Below are positions 30,155 to 39,978 of a stretch of 54,642 nt of DNA, piece by piece (the first letter of the stretch is position 1; every line of letters begins with the position of its first letter). The stretch is from assembly GCA_009705035.1 (NCBI GenBank), contig WLDB01000002.1:1-54642 (forward strand), written 5' to 3'. The position numbers and the translations under genes are program-made. The notes under the pieces were generated by a model that was not told the DNA's origin, did not search any database, and saw nothing but the letters and a program-made list of their open reading frames with translations. The stretch is from Actinomycetota bacterium (GTDB lineage: Bacteria; Actinomycetota; Actinomycetes; Nanopelagicales; Nanopelagicaceae).

Positions 30155-30685
30155 GTGAAGAGCTATCGCGATGCATTGCTATTGATGAGGCTTATTCCGG
30201 ATTTTCCTAAAGATGGAATCCTCTTTCAAGATATCACTCCGATACTCTCCGACGGCCCAGCTTTCTCATCGATAATTCGCGAGATAGTTTCTAGAAGTTC
30301 TTCCGTCGACTATGTAGCCGGTGTTGAAGCGCGGGGATTCATCTTTGCAGCAGCAGTTGCACATGAGTTGGGTATTGGTTTCATCCCAATTCGCAAAAAA
30401 GGCAAACTTCCGCACGATGCAATTTCTCGAAGCTACGGACTTGAATACGGTGAGGCTGAGTTGGAGATTCACCGCGACGCAATCCCAGAAGGGTCAAGAG
30501 TGCTTTTGATCGATGACATTCTGGCGACCGGTGGAACTATAGGAGCGGCTATTCAACTCGTGCACGAACTTAAAGCAGTTGTGACAGATATTGCCTTCGT
30601 TAGTGAGATACCGGAATTGAATGGTCACCTAACAATCAGCAGGAATTATCCTGCAATTAAGATTCACATACTCACAAATTCATGA
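30155..30685 (+). CDS. apt: Adenine phosphoribosyltransferase
   Basis: LIPDFPKDGILFQDITPILSDG, YVAGVEARGFIFAAAVAHELGIGFIPIRKKGKLP, VLLIDDILATGGTIGAAIQLV; GTG start. Confidence 0.95.
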   Translation: MKSYRDALLLMRLIPDFPKDGILFQDITPILSDGPAFSSIIREIVSRSSSVDYVAGVEARGFIFAAAVAHELGIGFIPIRKKGKLPHDAISRSYGLEYGEAELEIHRDAIPEGSRVLLIDDILATGGTIGAAIQLVHELKAVVTDIAFVSEIPELNGHLTISRNYPAIKIHILTNS

Positions 30686-32553
30686 TGAGAACAGTTCGCG
30701 AACCACACATTCAGAGCCTGCGAGCCTTAGCGGCACTCTTGGTCCTGATTTATCATGCTGATCTCTTGCCGGGTGGATATATCGGCGTAGATATCTTCTA
30801 TGTGATTTCGGGATATCTGATTACCAACCTTCTGCTGCGAGAAATAGAGGAGCGCAATAATCTGGCATTTGCCGCTTTCTATGCGCGTCGCTTTAAGCGA
30901 CTATTGCCAGCGTCATTTCTTGTTGTGCTTACGACTGGAATTACAGGTTGGGCGGTATTACCTTCAACCTATCGAGCCGACTTCGGTAGAGACCTTATCG
31001 CCGCGTCGACCTACATCTCCAACTTTCTATTTGCGCTATGGAATGCCGATTACCAGAATCTTGGATCAACCCCTTCGCCCTTCATTCATTTTTGGTCGCT
31101 AGCAGTCGAAGAGCAGTTCTACCTTTTCTGGCCCATTATTATATTAATTCTCTTCCGATTGAAAGGACGTAAGGGAGTTTTCTACGGAGTCCTGGCAGTT
31201 GCCTCGTTCTCCTTTATCTTCTCTCTCTATCTAACTGAAGGTTCGCCGGTCTGGTCTTTCTATATTCTTCCGACTAGGGCTTGGGAATTGGCTATTGGAG
31301 CGCTCATACTTTTCGCTTCAGAGCGGATGAGGGAGCGGATTTTTTCTCGCCCTCAATGGGGTCTCTTGGCACTTCTGCTGATCGTTGGTTCTTCAATTAT
31401 CTACAATGAAAATACTTCTTTTCCTGGAACTGCAGCAATCATTCCAGTGCTAGCAACCGCCCTACTCATTTTGAGTATGAACAAGTGGCCCCCATTCCTC
31501 GATAAAACTTCTCGTCACGGAGTGGTTCAATGGCTGGGAAAAATCTCGTATCCCCTCTACCTCTGGCATTGGCCTGTTCTAGTTATTCCTGAAATTTATC
31601 TTTCTAGAGAGCTGACTCCGCTCGAACTCGTAGTTGCTATCTTTATAGTTCTCCTGCTCGCTGATTTCACACATAGATTCGTTGAGGAACCGCTGCGATA
31701 TCGGGCTGTGAGCAGTAAGAAGGTCTATCTCTCCACTTTGCTCGCAACTCTGGTTTCCGTATTTCTCGGCCTGGCTATTATTTTCTCCTATAACAGCTCT
31801 ATAACTTCAGCATCTGGATTTTCATTTGATATCGATGAGGTGCGGCAGAAACCAAAAAACAATCTCGATGGTTGCCACATTCATGTCGGCGTAACTGTTG
31901 CACCGAAGTGTGAGTACGGAGACACGACTAGCAATAAGACCGTTGTGCTCTATGGTGACTCGCATGCCGCCCAGTGGCTCCCTGCGCTAGATATTGTTGG
32001 TCGTGAAAATGGTCTCAAGATAGTCTCGTTAACCAAATCTGCCTGCCCCGCGGCTGAGGTAATAAAAGAACTTTCATCGCAATATAGAGTCGCCGATTGT
32101 CAGGCTTTCAGAGATTCTTCGATCAAGCGCATCTCTCAGATAAAGCCGAGTGCCGTCATCATGACCGGAATGCAGCCATTTACTGCACCGAATTCAGAGA
32201 TAAATTCCCGTAATTGGTGGCTCTCTGGCGAAGCTACAGCGTTAAGTCGAATAAAAAAATATACAGACTTTCCGATTTACCTCACAGATACTCCCCTGCC
32301 TCAAGTTGACATTCCAACCTGCTTAGCTGAAATGGCGAGAGAGAAATGTGATACTTCTCGGCCGATCTCTCCTGAAGTGGCGCCTGGACTAATACCTCTC
32401 AATCCGACTCCTTGGTTATGTGAGGAAACATGTCCTGCAGTTATTGATGGAGTCGTTGTCTATCGTGATAAATCTCATTTAACTGTGGCGATGAGCCAAT
32501 ATCTGGCTCCATACTTAGCAAAAGAACTTATAAGACTTGGAGTAATAAAGTGA
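30682..32553 (+). CDS. Membrane acyltransferase (OafA/YrhL family) with C-terminal SGNH domain
   Basis: IQSLRALAALLVLIYHADLLPGGYIGVDIFYVISGYLIT, ARRFKRLLPASFLV, SLAVEEQFYLFWP, C-terminal VVLYGDSHAAQWLPALD and DKSHLTVAMSQYLAP. Confidence 0.92.
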   Translation: MMRTVREPHIQSLRALAALLVLIYHADLLPGGYIGVDIFYVISGYLITNLLLREIEERNNLAFAAFYARRFKRLLPASFLVVLTTGITGWAVLPSTYRADFGRDLIAASTYISNFLFALWNADYQNLGSTPSPFIHFWSLAVEEQFYLFWPIIILILFRLKGRKGVFYGVLAVASFSFIFSLYLTEGSPVWSFYILPTRAWELAIGALILFASERMRERIFSRPQWGLLALLLIVGSSIIYNENTSFPGTAAIIPVLATALLILSMNKWPPFLDKTSRHGVVQWLGKISYPLYLWHWPVLVIPEIYLSRELTPLELVVAIFIVLLLADFTHRFVEEPLRYRAVSSKKVYLSTLLATLVSVFLGLAIIFSYNSSITSASGFSFDIDEVRQKPKNNLDGCHIHVGVTVAPKCEYGDTTSNKTVVLYGDSHAAQWLPALDIVGRENGLKIVSLTKSACPAAEVIKELSSQYRVADCQAFRDSSIKRISQIKPSAVIMTGMQPFTAPNSEINSRNWWLSGEATALSRIKKYTDFPIYLTDTPLPQVDIPTCLAEMAREKCDTSRPISPEVAPGLIPLNPTPWLCEETCPAVIDGVVVYRDKSHLTVAMSQYLAPYLAKELIRLGVIK

Positions 32554-32586
32554 GCCTTCAGCCAATGAAGATGGCAGGATTGAGTA

Positions 32587-33231
32587 ATGGCTGAGCTCAT
32601 CTATTACTGCGGAACGATGGATAGCGGTAAATCGACGCTTGCTCTTCAGACAGCTCATAACCATCAGAGCAGAGGTCGAGGCGGTTTGATATTCACAAGT
32701 CACGACCGTGCGGGTACAGGGGTAATTTCCTCTCGTCTTGGCTTACAAAGCCCCGCGATTGAAGTCTTACCAGGCTTTGATATCCATAAATTTGTTCTCG
32801 ACAAGCTATCGATGGGCGAACGTATTGATTACATAATCTGCGATGAAGCTCAATTCTATGAACCACTTCAGATTGATTCATTAGCCAAAATCGTTGATGG
32901 CTTAGGAATCGATGTCTATGCCTTCGGTATTTTGGCAGATTTTCGTACCAAGTTATTCCCTGGTTCTGCGCGACTGGTCGAACTAGCAGATCGAGTCAAC
33001 ACGCTTCAGGTAGAAGCGCTCTGCTGGTGTGGTTCAAGAGCAACACATAACGCTAGAACCATTAATGGCGTAATGGTTACTGAAGGCGAACAAGTTGTAG
33101 TGGGTGATGTAGGTAAGAGTGAGGAAGTTGCTTATGAAGTCTTATGCCGTAGACACCATATGCGAAATGTAACTGCTCGGGAATCACGAGCAGGACATAT
33201 TTCAACTGATCCACTCCCGTTTGGTGAATAG
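32587..33231 (+). CDS. tdk: Thymidine kinase
   Basis: YYCGTMDSGKSTLALQTA, IICDEAQFYEP, DVYAFGILADFRTKLFPGSARLVELAD, Cys pairs CWCG...CRRH. Confidence 0.9.
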   Translation: MAELIYYCGTMDSGKSTLALQTAHNHQSRGRGGLIFTSHDRAGTGVISSRLGLQSPAIEVLPGFDIHKFVLDKLSMGERIDYIICDEAQFYEPLQIDSLAKIVDGLGIDVYAFGILADFRTKLFPGSARLVELADRVNTLQVEALCWCGSRATHNARTINGVMVTEGEQVVVGDVGKSEEVAYEVLCRRHHMRNVTARESRAGHISTDPLPFGE

Positions 33232-33242
33232 TTTTTCTAAAT

Positions 33243-34022
33243 CTAGATCGAATGCGCTAAAAATGCGATCAGTGGCGCCAAGAAAAGAGCTGGAAGAAGA
33301 TTGGCGATTGCAATCTTTTTCATATCAAGAAGGCGAAGCGCGATTCCAATAAGCAACAACCCACCGACAATTGACATCGCGTCAATCTGATAGGGATCTA
33401 GAACGTTGCCAGCAAACCATCCGATTGCGGTCCATGCGCCTTGATAGATTGCAACTGGAATTATCGATGCGGCAACCCCCCAACCGAGAGTTGACGCGAA
33501 AGCCATGGCAGCGAATAAGTCGAGAGAGGATTTGAGTACAAGTTGATCGATTCCACGCGAAGCTCCATCGCTTACACTGCCGAGAATTGCCAGTGGGCCG
33601 ATCACAAAGAGTAAAGAGGAGCTCACAAATCCCTCAATAAAGGGTGATTCCTTCGAAGCGCGAAACTTTCCTCGCAGATACTCCCCCAGGTGATCAAGTT
33701 TGGTTTCTAAATCAAGAGCACTACCGATTAAACCACCGATAATCATCGTTAAAAGTATCACCAGCAAAGGCAGACCTTCGGCGAACTTTTCTCGGAAGGC
33801 TGGATTCCATAGTGGAGAGAGAGCCGAGACCGCTCCAAGTGCCGTGACGAGACCAAGCACATCGGTGATTAAACGTTGCGAAGATGCTTGTAACCGTGCG
33901 CCTAAAGCAACACCGATACTTGCTCCTATAAGAATAGCGATGACATTAAGAAGTGTTCCGGAGCCAATGAATGAAAAGCTCTCAACATTTGGCATATTCA
34001 ACAGCGAAGTCGATAAGCGCAT
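33243..34022 (-). CDS. DUF554 family membrane protein (likely start Met 33995)
   Basis: FIGSGTLLNVIAILIGASIGVALGARL...LGLVTALGAVSA...GGLIGSALDLETKLDHLGEYL. Confidence 0.85.
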   Translation of the reverse strand: MRLSTSLLNMPNVESFSFIGSGTLLNVIAILIGASIGVALGARLQASSQRLITDVLGLVTALGAVSALSPLWNPAFREKFAEGLPLLVILLTMIIGGLIGSALDLETKLDHLGEYLRGKFRASKESPFIEGFVSSSLLFVIGPLAILGSVSDGASRGIDQLVLKSSLDLFAAMAFASTLGWGVAASIIPVAIYQGAWTAIGWFAGNVLDPYQIDAMSIVGGLLLIGIALRLLDMKKIAIANLLPALFLAPLIAFLAHSI

Positions 34023-34060
34023 ACCCTCACTATAGAGCTCAGGGAGCTAGACTTCCTCAA

Positions 34061-34729
34061 ATGAAGCTCGCCAATCTTGCTGCTTTCTTTGCGCCGCACA
34101 AAACTATTCCCCCTACTCGGTGGAAAGCCGCGCATAGATGGGATCTAGCCCCCATCAGGGTCATAATTCTTTTCGTTGGTTTAGCAATCTTTGGATTGGG
34201 CGATTCACTTCTGATTCAAAGCAATATTGGAAATGCACCCTGGACGGTATTCGCACAAGGCCTCTCTCAACGCACAGGTCTTTTAATCGGTTGGACCACC
34301 GCCATTACATCAATCTTTGTCTTATTGATTTGGATCCCATTACGAGAGCGACCAGGTTTTGGAACACTTTCAAATATTGTGCTTATTGCGCTCTTTATCG
34401 AAGTTGGAATACATATTTTTCCTGCACAAGATAACTACCTTCTCGGAATCGTATTCGCACTCGTGGGTATCGCTCTGGTAGGGGTTGGCTCTGCCTTGTA
34501 CATCACATGCGGTCTAGGCCCCGGCCCTCGTGATGGCGCTATGACAGGTCTTCATAGGGTCACCGGAATCCGCGTGAGTCGTGTTCGTCTAGCTATAGAA
34601 GTCACGGTTCTCTTGGCTGGATGGGCCTTAGGTGGGACTTTAGGCCTTGGAACATTGCTATTTGCCCTCCTCATAGGCAACTCGATCGCCATTTCTCTCG
34701 GAGTTTTGGCGCGTCAGACCGCTAAGTAG
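34061..34729 (+). CDS. YczE/YitT-like integral membrane protein (supplied ORF opens at 33971; Met 34061 preferred)
   Basis: RVIILFVGLAIFGLGDSLLIQSNIGNAPWTVFAQGLSQRTGLLIGWTTAITS...GLGPGPRDGAMTGLHRVTG. Confidence 0.8.
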   Translation: MKLANLAAFFAPHKTIPPTRWKAAHRWDLAPIRVIILFVGLAIFGLGDSLLIQSNIGNAPWTVFAQGLSQRTGLLIGWTTAITSIFVLLIWIPLRERPGFGTLSNIVLIALFIEVGIHIFPAQDNYLLGIVFALVGIALVGVGSALYITCGLGPGPRDGAMTGLHRVTGIRVSRVRLAIEVTVLLAGWALGGTLGLGTLLFALLIGNSIAISLGVLARQTAK

Positions 34730-34753
34730 GAGCCGAAAAACTTTAATATAAGG

Positions 34754-34823
34754 CCTTCCTTCGGTCTGTGAGCCGTCATTTCACACGGGGTCGCAAACAC
34801 CCCCGTTAACAAAATCAGGAAGG
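34754..34823 (+). promoter_or_regulatory. Candidate structured 5' leader (riboswitch-like, SD-sequestering) of the NCS2 permease
   Basis: P1 CCTTCCT (34754-34760) is a perfect complement of AGGAAGG (34817-34823, the SD); it encloses TGTGA/TCACA (34767-34771/34781-34785) and CGGGG/CCCCG (34786-34790/34801-34805). Confidence 0.45.
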
Positions 34824-34829
34824 TACCTC

Positions 34830-36287
34830 ATGCTTGATAGTTATTTCAAAATATCGGAGCGTGGATCATCTGTAGGTCAGGAAATTCGCGGCGGTCTCGT
34901 CACGTTCTTCACAATGGCTTATATCGTGGTTCTTAATCCGCTCATCATCGGCTACACCAAAGATGCTAATGGGAACTTCATTGGCGGAACTCAGGAGCCA
35001 CAAATTGCAATGATTGCGGCAGCAACTGCCCTCGTTGCCGGCGTCTTAACAATCCTTATGGGAGTTGTTGGTCGCTACCCATTGGCACTTGCTACAGGTT
35101 TGGGTCTTAATACATTTGTTGCGGTTGTAATTGCACAGCAGATGTCATGGGAAGCAGCGATGGGCCTTGTGGTTCTCGAAGGCATCATCATCACTATCCT
35201 CGTCCTCACCGGATTTCGCACCGCTGTATTTAAGGCAGTCCCTGGTCAGCTCAAGATTGCTATCTCAGTAGGTATCGGTCTCTTCATCGCCCTCATTGGT
35301 CTTGTTGACGCTGGATTCGTACGAAAGACTCCAGGCACAGGTCCAGTGCCGGTAACACTCGGATTCGATGGTGAACTTGTTGGTTGGCCAATCGTAATAT
35401 TCGCCATCGGTCTCTTTATTATGATCGCGCTTATGGTCCGCAAGACAAAGGGCGCTCTTCTTATTGGTATCGGGGTTGCTACTCTCCTTGCAGTTCTAGC
35501 AGAACGCGCCTTTAAAATCGGACCAAATTACATCCCAGGCGGTAATGCTGACGGATCAAACTTTGTAAATCCAAAGGGCTGGGGACTCAACGTTCCTAAT
35601 CTTCCTGCCGACGGATGGGTTGCAACACCTGATTTTGGTCTCATTGGCCAATTTGACCTCTTCGGTGGATTTGGAGAAATCAGCGTTGTTGCTGCAATCC
35701 TCCTTGTATTTACCCTCTTGCTCTCAGACTTCTTCGACACAGTCGGAACTGTCACAGCAATCGGTCATGAAGCAGGATTGGTTGATAAGGATGGAAATAT
35801 TCCATATAACGATCAAATCCTACTTGTCGACTCATTGGCGGCAGTAGCAGGTGGTGCGGCAAGCATTTCATCGAACACCAGCTACATCGAATCCGCTGCT
35901 GGTGTGGGCGAAGGTGCACGTACTGGTCTAGCGTCAATCGTTACTGGAGCATGCTTCCTTCTAACAACATTACTAGCTCCAGTCGTTGCGATGATTCCAT
36001 ACGAGGCAGCTACCCCTGCTTTAATCGTCGTAGGTTTCTTGATGATGACTCAGATCAGCGGAATTGATTGGTCAGATTATGGAATCGCGATTCCTGCATT
36101 CCTTACAATTATCTTGATGCCATTTACATACAACATCTCCGTTGGTATCGGTGCTGGATTCATCACTCACGTAGTGATTCGCGCAATCCAAGGTCGACGT
36201 AAAGAGATTCACCCACTCCTAATCGGTGTGAGTGCTCTCTTTGTTATCTACTTCATGCAATCACCTATTGAAATGTGGATCGGCTAA
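34830..36287 (+). CDS. NCS2-family (AzgA-like) purine/nucleobase permease
   Basis: EIRGGLVTFFTMAYIVVLNPLIIG, LATGLGLNTFVAVV, LLSDFFDTVGTVTAIGHEAGL, ISSNTSYIESAAGVGEGARTGLASIVTG. Confidence 0.92.
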   Translation: MLDSYFKISERGSSVGQEIRGGLVTFFTMAYIVVLNPLIIGYTKDANGNFIGGTQEPQIAMIAAATALVAGVLTILMGVVGRYPLALATGLGLNTFVAVVIAQQMSWEAAMGLVVLEGIIITILVLTGFRTAVFKAVPGQLKIAISVGIGLFIALIGLVDAGFVRKTPGTGPVPVTLGFDGELVGWPIVIFAIGLFIMIALMVRKTKGALLIGIGVATLLAVLAERAFKIGPNYIPGGNADGSNFVNPKGWGLNVPNLPADGWVATPDFGLIGQFDLFGGFGEISVVAAILLVFTLLLSDFFDTVGTVTAIGHEAGLVDKDGNIPYNDQILLVDSLAAVAGGAASISSNTSYIESAAGVGEGARTGLASIVTGACFLLTTLLAPVVAMIPYEAATPALIVVGFLMMTQISGIDWSDYGIAIPAFLTIILMPFTYNISVGIGAGFITHVVIRAIQGRRKEIHPLLIGVSALFVIYFMQSPIEMWIG

Positions 36288-36305
36288 GTAAGTAAAGAAA
36301 GCTAT

Positions 36306-36343
36306 AAGAAAGACCCCCTGGTTTATCTAGGGGGTCTTTCTTC
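36306..36343. terminator. Intrinsic terminator between convergent NCS2 permease and ung
   Basis: AAGAAAGACCCCCT / AGGGGGTCTTTCTT, about 14-bp stem (36306-36319 with 36329-36342) and short loop; A- and T-rich flanks, so it could serve both strands. Confidence 0.9.
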
Positions 36344-36344
36344 T

Positions 36345-36983
36345 TTAAGATAGCTTCCAGTTAACAGGATCTCTTCCAATTTGTGCCAATATCTCATTTG
36401 TCTTTGTAAAAGGCCTTGAACCGAAGAAACCTCGGTGGGCCGAGAGTGGACTTGGATGTACCGACTCAATCTTGTGAGAAAAGATACTTCCGGCTGATCT
36501 CGCAGAATTTCCCCAAAGAATTGCCACTATATCTCTTCTAGAAAGTTCCAGAAGAATTGAAGAAATCAGATTCTTCCAGCCCAGGGATTTATGTGTATCT
36601 CGTTTACCTATCTCAGTTGTAAGCGCGGTGTTTAAAAGTAACACCCCCCTGTTCTGCCAACTCTGCAAACTGCCCGTCTCTGGTCTTTCGAATCCGAGAT
36701 CATCGCTGTACTCCTTGAAAATATTTCGAAGCGATGAGGGGATAAGGCTCGGTTGACCCGAAGAGAAGGCCAAGCCATCAGCTACACCTTCTGCAGGGTA
36801 AGGATCTTGGCCAAGAATGAGTACCTTGACTTCGGTAATTGGTAGTGAGAAGGCGCTAAAGATTAATTGCCTCGCAGGAGTAATTTCACTATCACCAAGC
36901 GACTCGAAAATCTCGTTGATTTCATCAAGATGTGGCGCGAATATTTCGTGCCATGATGAATCGATTTCAGAAAGTAAAAACAT
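36345..36983 (-). CDS. ung: Uracil-DNA glycosylase, family 1
   Basis: VKVLILGQDPYPAEGVADGLAFSSG, GVLLLNTALTTEIG, AILWGNSARSAG, SVHPSPLSAHRGFFGSRPFTKTNEIL. Confidence 0.95.
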   Translation of the reverse strand: MFLLSEIDSSWHEIFAPHLDEINEIFESLGDSEITPARQLIFSAFSLPITEVKVLILGQDPYPAEGVADGLAFSSGQPSLIPSSLRNIFKEYSDDLGFERPETGSLQSWQNRGVLLLNTALTTEIGKRDTHKSLGWKNLISSILLELSRRDIVAILWGNSARSAGSIFSHKIESVHPSPLSAHRGFFGSRPFTKTNEILAQIGRDPVNWKLS

Positions 36984-36986
36984 TGC

Positions 36987-37787
36987 CTATCGTTGTGCGC
37001 GAGCGAAGAAACGACCCGCCTCATTTGTGACAGTAATTGGAATCTCAAAGACAGCCGAGATGTGTTCTGTTGTTATAACATCGGCGACAGGGCCTGAGAC
37101 CGCGATAGTTGCATTCTTTAGTAAGAGCGCATGGGTAGTGCCAGCAGGAATTTCTTCAATATGGTGCGTGACGACAATCATCGCTGGAGCAGCGGGATCT
37201 GCGGCGAAGGCTGAGAAGCGAGTCAGCAAATCTTCGCGTCCTCCCAAATCGAGCCCTGAAGCAGGTTCATCGAGCAATAAGAGCTCCGGATCTGCCATCA
37301 AGGCTCGAGCGATTTGAACTCGCTTTCGCTCGCCTTCACTCAATGAGCCATAAGTGCGATCTGCTAATTCGCGAACTCCAAAAGTGGTGAGAAGTGCAAC
37401 AGCTCTGGATTCGTCCCAGAGATCATATGCTTCGTTCCACCTTCCGAGAATTGCGTAAGCGGCGGTAAGAACTACATCTCGAACGATCTCATCTGCAGGA
37501 ATATCTTCAGAGATGAGTGCTCCACAGATACCTATACGGGTCCGAAGCTCTGAGAGATCACACTTTCCCATCTCTTTATCTAAAACATGTACAGTGCCAC
37601 GAGTAGGAAAGATGCGAGTAGCGAGAATCTGCAACATCGTTGATTTGCCAGCGCCATTAGGTCCAAGAATTACCCATCGCTCATTCGGTCTAATGGCGAA
37701 ATTTATGGGGCCTAGAATCGCCCTACTATCGCGTTCCACCACAACGCTGTGGAGCTCAAGTACATAATCTCCAGCCATAGGGAGCAA
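36987..37787 (-). CDS. Stand-alone ABC transporter ATP-binding protein (Rv3041c-like)
   Basis: Walker A ILGPNGAGKSTML, signature YGSLSEGERKRVQIARALMADPELLLLDEPASGLD; no permease gene adjacent. Confidence 0.9.
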   Translation of the reverse strand: MLPMAGDYVLELHSVVVERDSRAILGPINFAIRPNERWVILGPNGAGKSTMLQILATRIFPTRGTVHVLDKEMGKCDLSELRTRIGICGALISEDIPADEIVRDVVLTAAYAILGRWNEAYDLWDESRAVALLTTFGVRELADRTYGSLSEGERKRVQIARALMADPELLLLDEPASGLDLGGREDLLTRFSAFAADPAAPAMIVVTHHIEEIPAGTTHALLLKNATIAVSGPVADVITTEHISAVFEIPITVTNEAGRFFARAQR

Positions 37788-37859
37788 GATATAACTAACT
37801 ATGCCTATCCGAAGGCAAGTAGGGGCATTAGTGGCTGTGATTCGTACTAATCTAGCGCC

Positions 37860-39107
37860 ATGACCGAACCAGGCCGCACTAGCTCTACTAATTCAGGCTC
37901 ACTTCCTGCAAGCCAATTTACGGGGTTGATTCTTCTTTCAGGTGTAGATACCCCCGGAATAACACAAGCTCTCTTCACAGCATTAGCTCCATTTTCAATC
38001 ACCATCATCGATATCGAACAGGTCGTAGCTCGCGATCGAGTGATCCTGACAGTTCTGATATCTCTCAATCCAGATCACCGTGAAGCAATTGAGGAAGATC
38101 TCAATGCATGTGCGCTCGAACTAGGCGTAGATATTGCAACTTCATTTCAAGTTCAAGAAATTTCTTCCATTGCGGCAAAGACCGGATTGATGCATGTCGT
38201 AGCACTTGGAAACCCTTTGGCACCTTCGGCAATCGCATCCATTGCTGCAGAGATCGCTGAGCATGGCGGCAATATCGAACGGATCCACCGTACTGCGAGC
38301 TATCCCATTACTGCAATTGAATTCGTTATATCAGAGGTAGATCAACAATGTATTCGAGAAGGTCTTGCGCAGATTGCAAATAGCGAAGGCGTAGATATTG
38401 CAGTCTCCCCTGGCGGCCTGATGAGATGGGCCAAGAAACTCGTCGTCATGGATGTTGATTCAACTCTTATCCAGCAAGAGGTTATTGACTTATTGGGAAC
38501 TCACGCGGGCGTAGAAACTCAGATTCGTGAGATAACAGAGAGAGCAATGAGGGGCGAAATTGATTTTGAGGCAAGCTTACGTGCCCGTGTTGCCCTTTTA
38601 GAGGGTTTGGATGAATCGGTAATAAGCCAAGTTCGAAATCAAATAGTTCTCACTCCAGGAGCGCGCACACTTGTCACAACGCTACAGAAACTGGGTCACA
38701 GCGTTGCTGTTGTCTCTGGTGGATTCACCGCTGTCATTGAACCATTGATAAAGGAACTCAATATCTCACATTACCGCGCGAATTCTTTGGAGATTATCGG
38801 CGGAAAATTGACCGGAAAAATTACTGGCAAGATTATTGATCGCGCTGCAAAAGCCGAAGCGCTTCGAGATTTTGCAAAAGCTGAAGGTGTCGAACTCGAA
38901 CAGACAATCGCGATCGGCGATGGTGCAAACGATTTAGATATGATCGCAGCCGCGGGACTTGGAATCGCTTTCAATGCAAAGCCAGCAGTTAAGGCTGCGG
39001 CGGATAGCACAGTGAGTGCACCGTACTTGGATTCAGTCCTCTATCTCTTGGGAATCACTAGAGAAGAAGTTGAAGAGGCGAGCTTTAAAGCCGGCAAGCG
39101 TGAATAA
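37860..39107 (+). CDS. serB: Phosphoserine phosphatase with N-terminal ACT domain
   Basis: [66 protein letters not shown]. Confidence 0.95.
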   Translation: MTEPGRTSSTNSGSLPASQFTGLILLSGVDTPGITQALFTALAPFSITIIDIEQVVARDRVILTVLISLNPDHREAIEEDLNACALELGVDIATSFQVQEISSIAAKTGLMHVVALGNPLAPSAIASIAAEIAEHGGNIERIHRTASYPITAIEFVISEVDQQCIREGLAQIANSEGVDIAVSPGGLMRWAKKLVVMDVDSTLIQQEVIDLLGTHAGVETQIREITERAMRGEIDFEASLRARVALLEGLDESVISQVRNQIVLTPGARTLVTTLQKLGHSVAVVSGGFTAVIEPLIKELNISHYRANSLEIIGGKLTGKITGKIIDRAAKAEALRDFAKAEGVELEQTIAIGDGANDLDMIAAAGLGIAFNAKPAVKAAADSTVSAPYLDSVLYLLGITREEVEEASFKAGKRE

Positions 39108-39930
39108 CGCTTACCAAAATACCTCGCGCACCTAACGCCCATAATTCATCCATCAGGCGATTTGTTTCACTTCGGAGAACCATCGCTCGCACAGCTACCC
39201 AATCATCTTTCTGCAAAGGTGAAATTGTTGGAGATTCTAAACCTGGAGTGATGGCACATGCCTTATCAACCGAGCTCTTTGGAATGTCGTAATCAAGTAG
39301 GACGTATTGTCTCGCTGTAACGACTCCTTGGAGGCGACGAATCAAAATATCTAGGCCTGAAGGAAGTTCCTTTCCAACACCTTTGATCACAACTGCCTCG
39401 CTATTAAGAATCTCTTCACCAAAAATCTCTAGGCCAGCCTGCCGCAACGTGTTTCCAGTACTAACAACATCGGCGATGGCATCGGCGACTCCTAGTCGTA
39501 CGCTACTTTCAACAGCGCCATCAAGTCGCACTACTTTGGCTTCTATCTTCTTATCGCTGAGGTACTGCTCAACCAAACCGGGATATGCAGTCGCAATACG
39601 CTTTCCTGCAATTGCAGATAGTGAAAATTTCGATCCTGCTGGTCCAGCAAATCTAAAAGTTGATGCTCCGAAATCGAGCGCGAGAACTTCCTCTGCCTTT
39701 GCCCCTGAATCGATAAGTAAATCTCTTCCTGTGATTCCTGCCTCTAGCTCCCCTGAACCAACATAGATGGCAATGTCGCGAGGTCTGAGGTAGTAAAACT
39801 CTACGCCGTTCTCAGGGTCGAGAAGGATGAGATCTCTTGAATCACTGCGTTGGCGATACCCCGCTTCTTTCAAAATTGCGATAGAGGAGTCAGCGAGTGA
39901 GCCTTTATTCGGAACCGCGATTCTTAGCAT
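39085..39930 (-). CDS. hisG: ATP phosphoribosyltransferase (long form)
   Basis: [48 protein letters not shown]-like region, [19 protein letters not shown]. Confidence 0.93.
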   Translation of the reverse strand: MLRIAVPNKGSLADSSIAILKEAGYRQRSDSRDLILLDPENGVEFYYLRPRDIAIYVGSGELEAGITGRDLLIDSGAKAEEVLALDFGASTFRFAGPAGSKFSLSAIAGKRIATAYPGLVEQYLSDKKIEAKVVRLDGAVESSVRLGVADAIADVVSTGNTLRQAGLEIFGEEILNSEAVVIKGVGKELPSGLDILIRRLQGVVTARQYVLLDYDIPKSSVDKACAITPGLESPTISPLQKDDWVAVRAMVLRSETNRLMDELWALGARGILVSVIHACRL

Positions 39931-39978
39931 TTCATATACCTCTTCGTTTGAAAATGTTTGATTCTCTGCAATTGAGCT

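Noticed and set aside
33971-34060. N-terminal extension of the YczE-like ORF overlapping the DUF554 gene
   Set aside because: The first 30 residues (MKSSQHLAYSTAKSIS...) look non-coding; Met 34061 gives a normal protein and removes the overlap.
29996-37000. Integrated mobile element at tRNA-Leu
   Set aside because: No integrase, transposase or phage gene, and I did not see a duplicated tRNA 3' end downstream. Only the synteny break is noted.
39383-39766. 127-aa plus-strand ORF opposite hisG
   Set aside because: Shadow ORF of a well-conserved enzyme; no independent evidence such as an SD or known homology.
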